Source of the DNA: JBBDSJ01 sp040905025
GTDB taxonomy: Bacteria; Pseudomonadota; Gammaproteobacteria; Methylohalomonadales; Methylohalomonadaceae
NCBI GenBank assembly: GCA_040905025.1
Contig: JBBDSJ010000121.1
Location: forward strand, 17,430 to 81,429
DNA: 64,000 bases
Direction of reading: 5' to 3'
The translations under genes and the position numbers were made by a program. Numbering within the stretch: the stretch's first letter is position 1; each line of letters opens with the position of its first letter. Shown here one piece after another: positions 15,524-25,472 of this stretch. Below the pieces are notes generated by a model. That model was given only the letters and a program-made list of their open reading frames with translations, was not told where the DNA came from and did not search any database.

Positions 15524-17776
15524 TCAGGTTTCAACGGCCCACATCCGGCTTACACGCCGGAAACCACGTGGCAACAGATTACCGCGGCGGCCACGTTCAC
15601 CATGATAATTTTCCAGATCGGCCGGTTTCAGGGTTAATGTGCGCTGGCCGGATTCAATCTGCAAGGCAGTGTCCTCCGGCAATGTCGTAATGGATTCAAC
15701 ATATTCCTCACGTGTTTTCAGTTTTGCCGATGGAATCTGCATTATCTTCAGGCCCTTGCCTTTTGCCAGAATCGATAATTCACTCGCCGGGAATAACAGC
15801 AGGCGGCCACTGGTACTGGCCACGGCAATCCAGTCCTGTTCCGGATCATGCAACCGCACCGGTATCAGTACCCGGGCTCCGGCAGGCACGTTCAATATCG
15901 CCTTGCCGTTGCGGTTACGGCTTTGCAGGTCTTCAAGTTTGGCGATAAAACCATAACCGGCGTCGCTTGCCAGCAAGGCCAGGGTGTCGTTTGTACCCAG
16001 CATCACACCGGCAAAACTGGCACCTTCCGGGGGTGTCAGGCGGTTAGCCGCCGGTTCGCCCAGGCCACGGGCCGACGGCAGTGTATGCGCCGGTAATGTA
16101 TAGGTACGGCCGGTGGAATCCAGTAAAACGGCCTGTTGATTGCTGCGGCCACGTGCGGCAGACAGAAAACTGTCACCGCTACGGTAATTAAGACTTAATG
16201 TATCAATTTCATGGCCCTTGGCCGAACGGATCCAGCCTTTTTGTGATAACACCACGGTCACCGGCTCGGTCGGTGTCAGCTCGGATTCCGACAATGCCTG
16301 GGCCGCCTGCACGGTTTCGACAATTTGCGAACGGCGTTCGTCAGCAAATGTGTCAGCATCAGTGACCAGTTCAGTGCGCACCTGTTTTTTCAGCCGCGTT
16401 TTTGAACCCAGAAGCTTTTCCAGATCAGCGCGTTCGCTGGCCAGATCGTCGAGCTCACCCTGGATTTTCATCTCTTCAAGTTTGGCCAAACGCCGCAAGC
16501 GTAAATCCAGAATGGCATCGGCCTGGATCTCGCTGAGTTTGAAACGCTGCATCAAAGCTTCTTTGGGTTTGTCTTCCTCACGAATAATGCGGATCACTTC
16601 ATCAATATTCAGGTAAGCGACCATCAGGCCTTCGAGCACATGAATTTGCTCCTGCACCCGATCCAGGCGGTGCTGCAAACGCCGGCGCACCGTTTCCGTG
16701 CGGTACTCCAGCCATTCCTGCAATAACATTCTCAGATTCTTGACCTGTGGCCGGCCATTCAGGCCGATCATGTTCAGGTTCACACGGTAGCTGCGTTCCA
16801 GTTCCGTGGTCGCAAACAGGTGCGACATCAGTTCATCCAGATCAACGCGATTGGATCGTGGCACCAGTACCAGCCGTACCGGATTTTCATGATCCGATTC
16901 ATCGCGCAAGTCCTCGAGCATCGGCAATTTCTTCGCCTGCATCTGCGCACCGATTTGTTCAAGAATGCGACTGCCCGAGCTTTGATAAGGCAGCGCGGTA
17001 ATCACGACATTACCGTCTTCCTTTTCATAAACGGCACGTGCACGCACGGCCCCGTTGCCGGTTTCATAAATCGCCAGCAAATCTTCGCGGCTACTGATGA
17101 TATGCGCGCCGGTGGGATAGTCCGGTGCCGGTACGTGTTCGCATAGCTCGGCGACTGTTGCCTTCGGATTATCGAGCAAATGCACACAGGCGTTGGCCAC
17201 TTCGCGCAGATTGTGGGGCGGGATATCGGTCGCCATGCCAACGGCAATACCCATCGTGCCATTCAATAATACATTCGGCAGTCGCGCCGGCAACCGTTTC
17301 GGCTCATCCATGGTGCCGTCAAAATTTGGAATCCAGTCGGCAGTGCCCTGCTCCAGCTCACTCAGTAACAAATCGGCATACAGCGTGAGCTTGGCTTCGG
17401 TATAACGCATCGCGGCAAATGATTTCGGATCATCCGGTGAGCCCCAGTTACCCTGGCCATCGACAAACGGATAGCGGTAACTGAATGGCTGCGCCATTAG
17501 CACCATGGCTTCATAGCAGGCCGTATCACCGTGCGGGTGGAACTTGCCGATCACGTCACCGACAGTACGCGCCGATTTCTTGAACTTGGCGGCAGACTTC
17601 AGGCCCAGCTCGGACATCGCATAAAGGATGCGGCGTTGCACCGGCTTCAGGCCATCACTGATGTGCGGCAAGGCCCGATCCAGAATGACGTACATGGAAT
17701 AATCCAGATACGCCTTCTCGGTAAATTCCTCTAGCGGACGTTGTTCAATCAAATCTGCTGAAGTGTTATCAGACAT
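15524..17776 (-). CDS. parC: DNA topoisomerase IV subunit A
   Basis: The 750-residue DNA-cutting subunit of topoisomerase IV, which separates linked daughter chromosomes. The catalytic tyrosine is in AAMRYTE at Tyr124. The quinolone-determining segment reads HPHGDTACYEAM, with Thr85 where E. coli has Ser80 and the partner acid Glu89 kept. The C-terminal half (from about residue 490) is the DNA-wrapping beta-propeller. The length is near that of E. coli ParC (752), and parE is close by on the same strand, separated by one sugar-dehydrogenase gene. Confidence 0.96.
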   Translation of the reverse strand: MSDNTSADLIEQRPLEEFTEKAYLDYSMYVILDRALPHISDGLKPVQRRILYAMSELGLKSAAKFKKSARTVGDVIGKFHPHGDTACYEAMVLMAQPFSYRYPFVDGQGNWGSPDDPKSFAAMRYTEAKLTLYADLLLSELEQGTADWIPNFDGTMDEPKRLPARLPNVLLNGTMGIAVGMATDIPPHNLREVANACVHLLDNPKATVAELCEHVPAPDYPTGAHIISSREDLLAIYETGNGAVRARAVYEKEDGNVVITALPYQSSGSRILEQIGAQMQAKKLPMLEDLRDESDHENPVRLVLVPRSNRVDLDELMSHLFATTELERSYRVNLNMIGLNGRPQVKNLRMLLQEWLEYRTETVRRRLQHRLDRVQEQIHVLEGLMVAYLNIDEVIRIIREEDKPKEALMQRFKLSEIQADAILDLRLRRLAKLEEMKIQGELDDLASERADLEKLLGSKTRLKKQVRTELVTDADTFADERRSQIVETVQAAQALSESELTPTEPVTVVLSQKGWIRSAKGHEIDTLSLNYRSGDSFLSAARGRSNQQAVLLDSTGRTYTLPAHTLPSARGLGEPAANRLTPPEGASFAGVMLGTNDTLALLASDAGYGFIAKLEDLQSRNRNGKAILNVPAGARVLIPVRLHDPEQDWIAVASTSGRLLLFPASELSILAKGKGLKIMQIPSAKLKTREEYVESITTLPEDTALQIESGQRTLTLKPADLENYHGERGRRGNLLPRGFRRVSRMWAVET

Positions 17777-17806
17777 GAATCCGGGTTTCCATTGCAGTTG
17801 AATGCA

Positions 17807-18958
17807 TTAACGTGATGGTTTCAGACGCAGCAACTTGCCGTCACTCTCGTCTGTCAATAGATATAAATAATCATCCGGGCCCCGGTGGATATCACGAATG
17901 CGCGGCAGCTGGCCCTCGAATAAACGTTCTTCACTGACGACGGTAGCGTCATCAATCACCAGTCGCGACAGCATGCCGAATTTCAATGCTGCCACGATAA
18001 GATTGCCACGCCATTTTGAAAACGCATCGCCGTCATAAAATGTCATGCCGGCCGGTGCGATTGACGGATCCCAGTAATATCTCGGCTGTTCCATACCGGG
18101 CTTTTTGGTGCCTTCACCGATGCGGGTACCGATCACATATTGCACACCGTAGGTAATCACCGGCCAGCCGTAGTTTGTGCCGGCCGTCATAATATTGATT
18201 TCATCGCCGCCCTGCGGCCCGTGTTCGCTGGTCCAGATACGATCCGTGCCGGGCTGTAATGTCATACCCTGTATATTGCGATTGCCCCAGGTATAAATCC
18301 CGGGCCGGGTATCAGAACGATCCACAAACGGATTATCAGCCGGCACGCTGCCGTCAGTATTGATACGGATCAGTGAACCGGCATGGTCATTCAAATCCTG
18401 GGCCCGATCCTTGTTGCCACGATCACCAAGACTGATGAGCAATGTGCCGTCCGGTATAAACAACAGGCGCGAGCCAAAATGCTGACCGGCGCTCGTTTTT
18501 GGCTGCAGCGTAAAAATGGTCTCAACCTGTTGCAGACGATTGTCCTGCAACTTCGCCCGCATAACTTCAGTGCCGATACCACCCTCACCTGCCGCAGAAT
18601 AACTGAGATAGATGATCTGATTGTCAGCGAAATCCGGATCCAGCGTCACATCCAGCAAACCGCCCTGACCTGTGTAGCTGACAGCCGGAATCCCCTGTAT
18701 CGCCTGCGGCTGTAATTCGCCCTTATGAATCCGGCGCAGACGGCCCGGTTTTTCCGTGACCAGCAGATCACCATCCGGTAAAAACGCCATGCCCCAGGGA
18801 TGCTCCAAACCACTGACCAGCGTTTCAATCTCGACGGCATACAGTTCGGACTGCAGCACCCCGGTTGTGATTTGCTTGTCCTGGGCACAGGCTGCCAGCC
18901 ATAACATGGCAACCAATAGCATCAGGTTAGTTCGTTTATGCATACATGCCTGGTTCAT
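17807..18958 (-). CDS. aldose sugar dehydrogenase-like lipoprotein, PQQ-dependent family
   Basis: A 383-residue beta-propeller enzyme of the soluble glucose dehydrogenase/YliI family, which oxidises aldoses with PQQ. The N-terminal LMLLVAMLWLAAC is a signal with a lipobox and lipid Cys24, so the enzyme is membrane-anchored. Family motifs include GLEHPWGMAFLPDGDLLVTE, the catalytic-His region SAGQHFGSRLLF, WGNRNIQG and SEHGPQGGDEIN. Its presence fits an organism that makes PQQ (genes at 53963 and 60051-62468). It sits between parE and parC but separated from parE by a hairpin repeat. Substrate and PQQ use are inferred from family only. Confidence 0.88.
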   Translation of the reverse strand: MNQACMHKRTNLMLLVAMLWLAACAQDKQITTGVLQSELYAVEIETLVSGLEHPWGMAFLPDGDLLVTEKPGRLRRIHKGELQPQAIQGIPAVSYTGQGGLLDVTLDPDFADNQIIYLSYSAAGEGGIGTEVMRAKLQDNRLQQVETIFTLQPKTSAGQHFGSRLLFIPDGTLLISLGDRGNKDRAQDLNDHAGSLIRINTDGSVPADNPFVDRSDTRPGIYTWGNRNIQGMTLQPGTDRIWTSEHGPQGGDEINIMTAGTNYGWPVITYGVQYVIGTRIGEGTKKPGMEQPRYYWDPSIAPAGMTFYDGDAFSKWRGNLIVAALKFGMLSRLVIDDATVVSEERLFEGQLPRIRDIHRGPDDYLYLLTDESDGKLLRLKPSR

Positions 18959-18962
18959 TTAA

Positions 18963-19205
18963 TTAAGGAAGCTCTGAATAATTCCTTCCTGGAATTATGC
19001 ATCCTTAGCTTCGTAAGCAGCACATCCGTGTGCCACTTCTCAGAGCACGAGCAGTGCTACATGGATGTAGCGGTCACGTAGCAAAGGACGCAATATCGAA
19101 AATACGATTTTCGTGTTTCTTCATTTTTCAATTACTTGTGTGATTAAAAAATGGCAGCACATCCATGTGCCGCAGGAACCTCTAAATTAATCAGAGGTTC
19201 CTTAA
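18963..19205 (+). repeat. modular hairpin repeat, copy D (full length)
   Basis: At 243 bp this is the longest copy. TTAAGGAAGCTCTGAATAAT on the left pairs with the complement of AATCAGAGGTTCCTTAA on the right. Inside are, in order: AATTCC/GGAATT; GCTCTGA pairing with TCAGAGC at 19040-19046; a TGCTACAT/ATGTAGC stem; CGAAAAT/ATTTTCG; TTTTTCAATTAC with a GTGATTAAAAAA partner; and GCAGCACA/TGTGCCGC. It lies between the parE stop codon and the sugar dehydrogenase start. Confidence 0.9.
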
Positions 19206-19208
19206 TTA

Positions 19209-21128
19209 TCAGAGTTCGACTTCGGCTCGATCACCTTTCGATTCCAGCCAGACCTTGCGATCGCCGGCACGTTTCTTTGCCAGCAACATATCCAGCAATT
19301 GATCGGCTTTGGTATTATCTTCAATCGTTAAACACACCAGCCGCCGGGTTTCCGGTGCCATGGTCGTTTCACGCAATTGCAGTGGATTCATTTCACCGAG
19401 TCCCTTGAAGCGCTGCACGTTAACCTTGCCCTTGATCTTCTCGGCAGCAATGCGATCCAGAATGCCTTCTTTTTCGTCATCATCCAGTGCATAGAAAACT
19501 TCCTTGCCAACATCCACCCGATATAATGGCGGCATGGCAACGAAGACGTGGCCACGCGTGACCAGTGGCCGGAAATGTTTCAGAAACAACGCACACAGTA
19601 ATGTGGCTATATGCAGGCCATCAGAGTCGGCATCGGCGAGAATACAGACCTTGCCGTAACGCAAACCTTCCAGATCGTCACTGCCCGGGTCTACGCCCAG
19701 TGCCACCGCGATATCATGTACCTCTTTTGAACCCAGTACTTCGGCCGGATCCACTTCCCAGGTATTCAGTATCTTGCCGCGCAATGGCATCACCGCCTGG
19801 AATTCGCGTTCACGCGCCTGCTTGGCCGAACCACCGGCAGAATCACCTTCAACCAGAAACAGTTCGGTGCGATTCAAGTCCTGACTGCTGCAATCGGCGA
19901 GCTTGCCCGGTAACGCCGGACCGCCGCTGATCTTTTTGCGCACAACTTTTTTCTCGGCCTTGAGCCGTTTTTGCGCCTGCCGGATTGCCAGCTCGGCAAT
20001 TTGTGTGCCGGTATCGACGTGATGATTAAGCCAGTCACCGAATGCATCACTGACGACACCGCTGACAAATGCGGCACAATTACGTGAGGTCAGGCGTTCC
20101 TTGGTCTGGCCGGAGAATTGCGGGTCATCGAGTTTTACCGACAACAAATACGCACACCGTTCCCAGACATCATCCGGCGCAAGTTTTACCCCGCGCGGCA
20201 ATAACTGGCGGGCATCACAGAATTCACGTAACGCTTCGAGCAAGCCCTGGCGCAAGCCGTTCACATGGGTACCGCCCTGCACGGTCGGCACCAGGTTTAC
20301 ATAGCTTTCTGTGATGAGTTCACCCTCGTCCGGCAACCAGTGCACAGCCCAGTCAACGGCTTCATTGCGGCCTTCCATGTGACCGAGGAACGGCTCCACC
20401 GGCAATAACGTCTGCCCGGTCAGGGCTTCACTCAAATAAGTGGTCAGTCCGTCTTCATAGCACCATTCATCGACTTCACCGCTGGCTTCATCGGTCAGCT
20501 TGATTTGCAGGCCGGGGCATAACACCGCCTTGGCACGCAATAAATGCCTGAGTTTCGGTAGCGCAAACTTGATGGTGTCAAAATATTGTGCATCCGGCCA
20601 GAAGCGGATCGTGGTGCCGGTATTCTGCTTGCCGACCGTGCCGATTTGTTCGAGTTTTGTTTTTGGCTCACCGCCGGCAAACGCCATGTTGTATTCGACA
20701 CCACCGCGCTTGACCCAGACTTCCAGATGCTTTGACAACGCATTGACTACCGACACACCGACGCCGTGCAAGCCACCGGAAAATTGATAATTCTTGCGGG
20801 AAAATTTGCCCCCGGCATGCAGGCGCGTAAGGATAACTTCAACACCGGGAATTTTTTCCACCGGATGCATATCCACCGGCATGCCACGGCCGTCATCTGT
20901 CACCGTCACCGAACCGTCCTTGTGCAGTGTGGTGTCAATTTTATGCGCATGCCCGGCAATGGCCTCATCGACACTGTTGTCGACCACCTCTTGCACCAGA
21001 TGATTGGGCCGTGATGTATCGGTATACATGCCCGGCCGCTTGCGCACGGGCTCAAGCCCGGTCAGGACTTCAATATCAGCTGCGTCGTATTTATTTGCCA
21101 AGAGATTACCTGATCGACTTGTATACAA
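19209..21128 (-). CDS. parE: DNA topoisomerase IV subunit B
   Basis: The 639-residue ATPase subunit of topoisomerase IV. The GHKL ATP-binding motifs are present: VQEVVDNSVDEAIAGHA, VTDDGRGMPV and QFSGGLHGVGVSVVNALS. The TOPRIM region contains ELFLVEGDSAGGSAKQAR and DADSDGLHI, where ParE often has DADVDG; Ser replaces Val. The length matches ParE (630) and not GyrB (about 800), as it lacks the 165-residue insertion. It is the first gene of a parE-sugar dehydrogenase-parC-htpX series, each separated by a repeat or small gap. Confidence 0.96.
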   Translation of the reverse strand: MYTSRSGNLLANKYDAADIEVLTGLEPVRKRPGMYTDTSRPNHLVQEVVDNSVDEAIAGHAHKIDTTLHKDGSVTVTDDGRGMPVDMHPVEKIPGVEVILTRLHAGGKFSRKNYQFSGGLHGVGVSVVNALSKHLEVWVKRGGVEYNMAFAGGEPKTKLEQIGTVGKQNTGTTIRFWPDAQYFDTIKFALPKLRHLLRAKAVLCPGLQIKLTDEASGEVDEWCYEDGLTTYLSEALTGQTLLPVEPFLGHMEGRNEAVDWAVHWLPDEGELITESYVNLVPTVQGGTHVNGLRQGLLEALREFCDARQLLPRGVKLAPDDVWERCAYLLSVKLDDPQFSGQTKERLTSRNCAAFVSGVVSDAFGDWLNHHVDTGTQIAELAIRQAQKRLKAEKKVVRKKISGGPALPGKLADCSSQDLNRTELFLVEGDSAGGSAKQAREREFQAVMPLRGKILNTWEVDPAEVLGSKEVHDIAVALGVDPGSDDLEGLRYGKVCILADADSDGLHIATLLCALFLKHFRPLVTRGHVFVAMPPLYRVDVGKEVFYALDDDEKEGILDRIAAEKIKGKVNVQRFKGLGEMNPLQLRETTMAPETRRLVCLTIEDNTKADQLLDMLLAKKRAGDRKVWLESKGDRAEVEL

Positions 21129-21205
21129 AGAACTGAATTAACGATGGCATTGCACAGAGCCACCGTACTATGGCGGGCAGTTTGTAGAGCAATCATACAC
21201 CGCCG

Positions 21206-21478
21206 TCAAGAAGTTTGCGGCAGAATGGCGTCGACATGAATACCGGCAGTTTTAGCAGCTAACTGGCGTAACGGATTGCTGTGATCGGCGGCATTAATTT
21301 GCTCAGCTATCACCGGAATGCCGGCGATACTGCCGACCATCTCTGCAGAAATCAGCAGCCTGTCGCGCAACTTCAACTTGCCTTGCCGATGATTGACCAC
21401 CTTGATCCGCTGCAGCAGATGCGGAAAATCAGTATTCCATTCATGCGGCGGCACATAGGGACATGGAGTCATAAACAT
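21206..21478 (-). CDS. hypothetical 90-residue protein
   Basis: An open frame of 90 codons with no recognised family. The C-terminal two thirds (LRDRLLISAEMVGSIAGIPVIAEQINAADHSNPLRQLAAKTAGIHVDAILP) look protein-like, alternating hydrophobic and charged residues. No ribosome binding site is seen before either ATG near 21478. It is the main candidate gene in the 810-bp interval between parE and xseB. It could be a remnant. Confidence 0.35.
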   Translation of the reverse strand: MFMTPCPYVPPHEWNTDFPHLLQRIKVVNHRQGKLKLRDRLLISAEMVGSIAGIPVIAEQINAADHSNPLRQLAAKTAGIHVDAILPQTS

Positions 21479-21495
21479 AAATTACATAAATAACA

Positions 21496-21672
21496 ATGTT
21501 CTACAACGTTATTATAATCTCCTTTATCAATACCATCGATCCCCAATGTTGCCGATTCGCCTATCAGATCGAACAGGGTCGGAAAGCTGTGGCACAGGCT
21601 GACACAACGACGGCAACCATGGCGGATATCAAAGACGCGCTCAGCTCCTGCTGCGATGCCTGCTCAGCATAA
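21496..21672 (+). CDS. possible 58-residue cysteine-rich small protein
   Basis: A short frame beginning MFYNVIIISFINTIDPQCCRF and ending KDALSSCCDACSA. It has a hydrophobic N-terminus and five cysteines, two of them in CC pairs plus CDAC. It is divergent from the 90-residue frame at 21478, with 17 bp between the starts. No clear ribosome binding site is seen. It may be chance. The rest of the interval to 21938 shows no further feature. Confidence 0.25.
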   Translation: MFYNVIIISFINTIDPQCCRFAYQIEQGRKAVAQADTTTATMADIKDALSSCCDACSA

Positions 21673-21938
21673 AATCTGCATCGGTCTGCCAGCCAATCGG
21701 CTGCCGTGTGGGTGTCTCAGGCTACCCTTGCGCGCCTTGGTATTCCGGGGCATCACTGGCCCGCAACCGCATGACTTGCGTAAAATGCAGTAGCACAGAT
21801 TCACAGCCGGCCAGGAGCTATCAATATATGACCCGGCCGGTATTTTGTTGTTATCCAATCAACAGTCTCTCATAACAACTGCATCCACCGGCGCAAACCG
21901 GTATTATGCGCGGCTAGATATCAGCCCGGGACCCGGCA

Positions 21939-22217
21939 GTGACCGCCAAAAAAACCACAGACGCAGCGCCAGACAAGCCATTTGACTTCGAAAAGTCATT
22001 GGATGAACTTGAGCAACTGGTGGAAAAAATGGAGACTGGCGAACTCAGTCTGGAGGATTCGCTCAAGCATTTTGAACGCGGCATCGCCCTGACCCGTGCC
22101 TGCCAGCAGGCCCTGCAACAGGCTGAGCAAAAAGTCCAGGTACTGCTAAACGATGCGCCGGATGCCAAACTGAAAGACTTCAATCCGGATACCGATACCG
22201 ACCAGGATGGCGGCTGA
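21939..22217 (+). CDS. xseB: exodeoxyribonuclease VII small subunit
   Basis: A 92-residue subunit that binds XseA in the nuclease degrading single-stranded DNA into oligonucleotides. The family helix pair is clear: FDFEKSLDELEQLVEKMETGELSLEDSLKHFERGIALTRACQQALQQAEQKV in pieces from about residue 15 to 67. It starts at GTG 21939. ispA follows 45 bp later, the same xseB-ispA order as in E. coli and many Gammaproteobacteria. Confidence 0.95.
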   Translation: MTAKKTTDAAPDKPFDFEKSLDELEQLVEKMETGELSLEDSLKHFERGIALTRACQQALQQAEQKVQVLLNDAPDAKLKDFNPDTDTDQDGG

Positions 22218-22262
22218 TTTTGCTGCAAAAATCCGGCTTATTTCATCCACTATAAAAACGTC

Positions 22263-23177
<915 letters not shown>

Positions 23178-23286
23178 TCGCTATCAAGCGGCAAAATTTC
23201 ATCTATTTGTATGCAACTTTATAACCTAGTAAAATACTAAGGAATTGTCGCCGAAGCGACATCGATACGCCCAAGAGGAAATTTGA

Positions 23287-24099
23287 ATGAACAAGCCCAC
23301 TACCATCGTCGGTGAGATCCCTGACGTCCAGAATATCGAAGATACTCGTCATATCCCGATTGATCAGGTCGGCATCAAGGACATTAATCATCCGGTTGTT
23401 GTCAGCGATCGCTCCGGTCGCGAGCAGCATACTGTAGCGAATTTCAACATGTACGTGAGTCTGCCCGAGAATTTCAAGGGCACGCACATGTCGCGTTTCA
23501 TCGAGATCCTGAATAATCATGAATACGAGATCACGGTGGAATCGTTCAAGCGCATGATCAGTGAAATGATTGAGACGCTGGACGCTGCCAACGGCCACAT
23601 CGAAATGCGGTTCCCGTATTTCGTGCAGAAATCCGCCCCGGTATCCGGTGTCAAAAGCCTGCTCGATTACGATGTCACGTTCATCGGCCAAATCAGTGAT
23701 AACGGCAGTCCGACTGTGCTGGTCAGGGTGGTCGTGCCGGTGACGTCCCTGTGCCCGTGCTCGAAAAAGATTTCCAGCTACGGTGCCCACAACCAGCGTT
23801 CACATGTCACCGTCTGTGTCACTACGCGTGATTTTGTCTGGATTGAGGAAATTATTGATGTTGTCGAGAGTGTTGCCTCTTGCGAACTCTACGGCCTGCT
23901 CAAGCGCCCCGATGAGAAATACGTCACCGAGCGCGCCTTTGACAATCCCAAATTCGTCGAGGACATGGTGCGCGATGTCGCCGTCAAGTTGAACAAGGAT
24001 GAGCGGATTGCCGCCTACACCGTGGAATCCGAGAATTTTGAGTCCATTCACAATCATTCTGCCTACGCCAAAATCAGCAAAAAGAAAGACACTGCCTAG
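23287..24099 (+). CDS. folE2: GTP cyclohydrolase FolE2 (type IB)
   Basis: A 270-residue type IB GTP cyclohydrolase, which makes 7,8-dihydroneopterin triphosphate, the first pterin intermediate of folate. It is the bacterial relative of archaeal MptA. The metal and catalytic motif TSLCPCSK gives Cys156 and Cys158, and QRSHVTV and the Glu-rich SCELYG segment complete the active site. The family does not need Zn and is often induced under zinc shortage. The start at ATG 23287 has the ribosome site AGAGGAA. Upstream there is an imperfect palindrome CCTAGT-N5-ACTAAGG (23225-23242); a Zur site is possible but not shown. Confidence 0.95.
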   Translation: MNKPTTIVGEIPDVQNIEDTRHIPIDQVGIKDINHPVVVSDRSGREQHTVANFNMYVSLPENFKGTHMSRFIEILNNHEYEITVESFKRMISEMIETLDAANGHIEMRFPYFVQKSAPVSGVKSLLDYDVTFIGQISDNGSPTVLVRVVVPVTSLCPCSKKISSYGAHNQRSHVTVCVTTRDFVWIEEIIDVVESVASCELYGLLKRPDEKYVTERAFDNPKFVEDMVRDVAVKLNKDERIAAYTVESENFESIHNHSAYAKISKKKDTA

Positions 24100-24115
24100 A
24101 GACTCGACTCGCCAG

Positions 24116-24141
24116 GGAACCCGGAACGCGCGCCGGGTTCC
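24116..24141. terminator. hairpin after folE2
   Basis: GGAACCCGG at 24116-24124 pairs perfectly with CCGGGTTCC at 24133-24141. It lies between folE2 and the next start at 24149. No T-run follows, so it may be an attenuator, or an mRNA-stabilising stem, not an intrinsic terminator. Confidence 0.45.
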
Positions 24142-24148
24142 AATTGGC

Positions 24149-24445
24149 ATGAGCAGTCGTTTACCTGTCATTACCCTGTTTGCATTGCTGTTGGCCTTCG
24201 ACAGCAGTAACGCATTTGCCGTGCGGCTGGCAGACTACAAACTGCTGCGTACCGGCATGTCTGAGGCCGAGGTCTATTACCGTATTGGTGAATTTGATCG
24301 GGAATCTGTATTCGATGGCGGATTCTACGGTGGCTTCAGTAAAAAAATCTGGTACTACATGCCATCGCCCGGCAATCCATGGCTGACCGAAATCACTTTC
24401 GACCACAACGGTCAGGTTCGTGATTTACGCCGGTACAAACCCTGA
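24149..24445 (+). CDS. small exported protein with a SmpA/BamE-like segment
   Basis: A 98-residue protein with a signal peptide (LPVITLFALLLAFDSSNAFA, cleavage after about residue 24). The mature part begins YKLLRTGMSEAEVYYRIGEFD, which resembles the GMSxxEVxxxxGxPD segment of SmpA/OmlA-type and DUF2845 proteins, followed by FSKKIWYY and LTEITFDHNGQVRDLRRY. There is no lipobox. The start is ATG 24149, just after the folE2 hairpin. A role in the cell envelope is likely; the specific function is unknown. Confidence 0.65.
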   Translation: MSSRLPVITLFALLLAFDSSNAFAVRLADYKLLRTGMSEAEVYYRIGEFDRESVFDGGFYGGFSKKIWYYMPSPGNPWLTEITFDHNGQVRDLRRYKP

Positions 24446-24477
24446 AAAACGGCGGGTTTGATCAGCGCCGGTTGCCG

Positions 24478-25374
24478 TTATTTCTCCAGCGTCTTGGCCT
24501 GATCCCAGAGCGCGTCCATTTCTTCCAGCGTGGCCTGCCCTGGCGTACGACCAGATGCCTGCAACTGTTGTTCAATATAGTTGAAGCGTGATTCGAACTT
24601 GCGGTTCGCCCGGCGCAGCGCTGTTTCCGGTTCGACGCCAGCATGCCGGGCCAGATTGACGACTGCGAACAGGACATCGCCATATTCTTCTTCAATGCGA
24701 TTCTGATCCACCGCCGCAGCCGATTTCGGTTCGAGTTCAGCGCGAAACTCTGCCAGTTCCTCCTCAATCTTGGCGAATACCGGTGCCGGATCGGACCAGT
24801 CAAAACCCACACTGGCAGCACGTTTCTGCAGCTTGCGCGCCCGGGTCAATGCCGGCAGGCTCAGCGCTACACCATCCAGCACGCCGGCCTGCGCCACGCC
24901 GACCGCTTCTGTGGCCTGTTTATCCTGTTGCCGCTCTGCCGCCTTGATTTCTTCCCAGCGTTGATTCACTGCGGCGGCATCAGCGAGTGCTTCCTCGCCA
25001 AACACATGCGGATGCCGGCGCTTGAGTTTACCAATCAAACCCGCCGCTATAGTCTGGAAATCGAACAGATTTTGCTCGGCAGCAATCTGTGCATGGAAAA
25101 CTACCTGCAGTAACAGATCGCCCAGTTCGTCCCGGATCCGGGCCGGCTCCCCGGTTTCAATCGCTTCGGCCAGTTCGTAGGCTTCTTCGAGCGTATGCGG
25201 CACAATGCTTGCGAAAGTTTGCGCCGTATCCCAGGGGCAACCCTGCTCCGGATCACGCAGACGGGCCATGCAGGCCAGCAGTTCAAGCAATATAGGGGAA
25301 GTCCCGATGCCGTCCGAAACCGGTTTTTGCCGGGAATCCGCCGATGAGACTTGATTTGATTCAGTGTTTTGCAT
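24478..25374 (-). CDS. mazG: MazG nucleoside triphosphate pyrophosphohydrolase
   Basis: A 298-residue all-alpha NTP pyrophosphatase with two MazG repeats. It removes non-canonical nucleotides and can lower ppGpp. The first repeat has the DPEQGCPWDTAQTFASI start and the metal motif LEEAYELAEAI with RDELGDLLLQVVFHAQIA, and the second has EEEYGDVLFAVVNLARHAGVEPETALRRAN (in part). The N-terminal 26 residues are extra and low-complexity. It is convergent with the small exported-protein gene and divergent from the HNH gene. Confidence 0.95.
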   Translation of the reverse strand: MQNTESNQVSSADSRQKPVSDGIGTSPILLELLACMARLRDPEQGCPWDTAQTFASIVPHTLEEAYELAEAIETGEPARIRDELGDLLLQVVFHAQIAAEQNLFDFQTIAAGLIGKLKRRHPHVFGEEALADAAAVNQRWEEIKAAERQQDKQATEAVGVAQAGVLDGVALSLPALTRARKLQKRAASVGFDWSDPAPVFAKIEEELAEFRAELEPKSAAAVDQNRIEEEYGDVLFAVVNLARHAGVEPETALRRANRKFESRFNYIEQQLQASGRTPGQATLEEMDALWDQAKTLEK

Positions 25375-25472
25375 AACAATCTTGCGCTGGTGGTTTCAAA
25401 AGAACCTGATGCTGACTTCTTATGTGATAACCGCTCCAAAAAGAGCGCCTGGAAAGTACAGATAACCATAAC

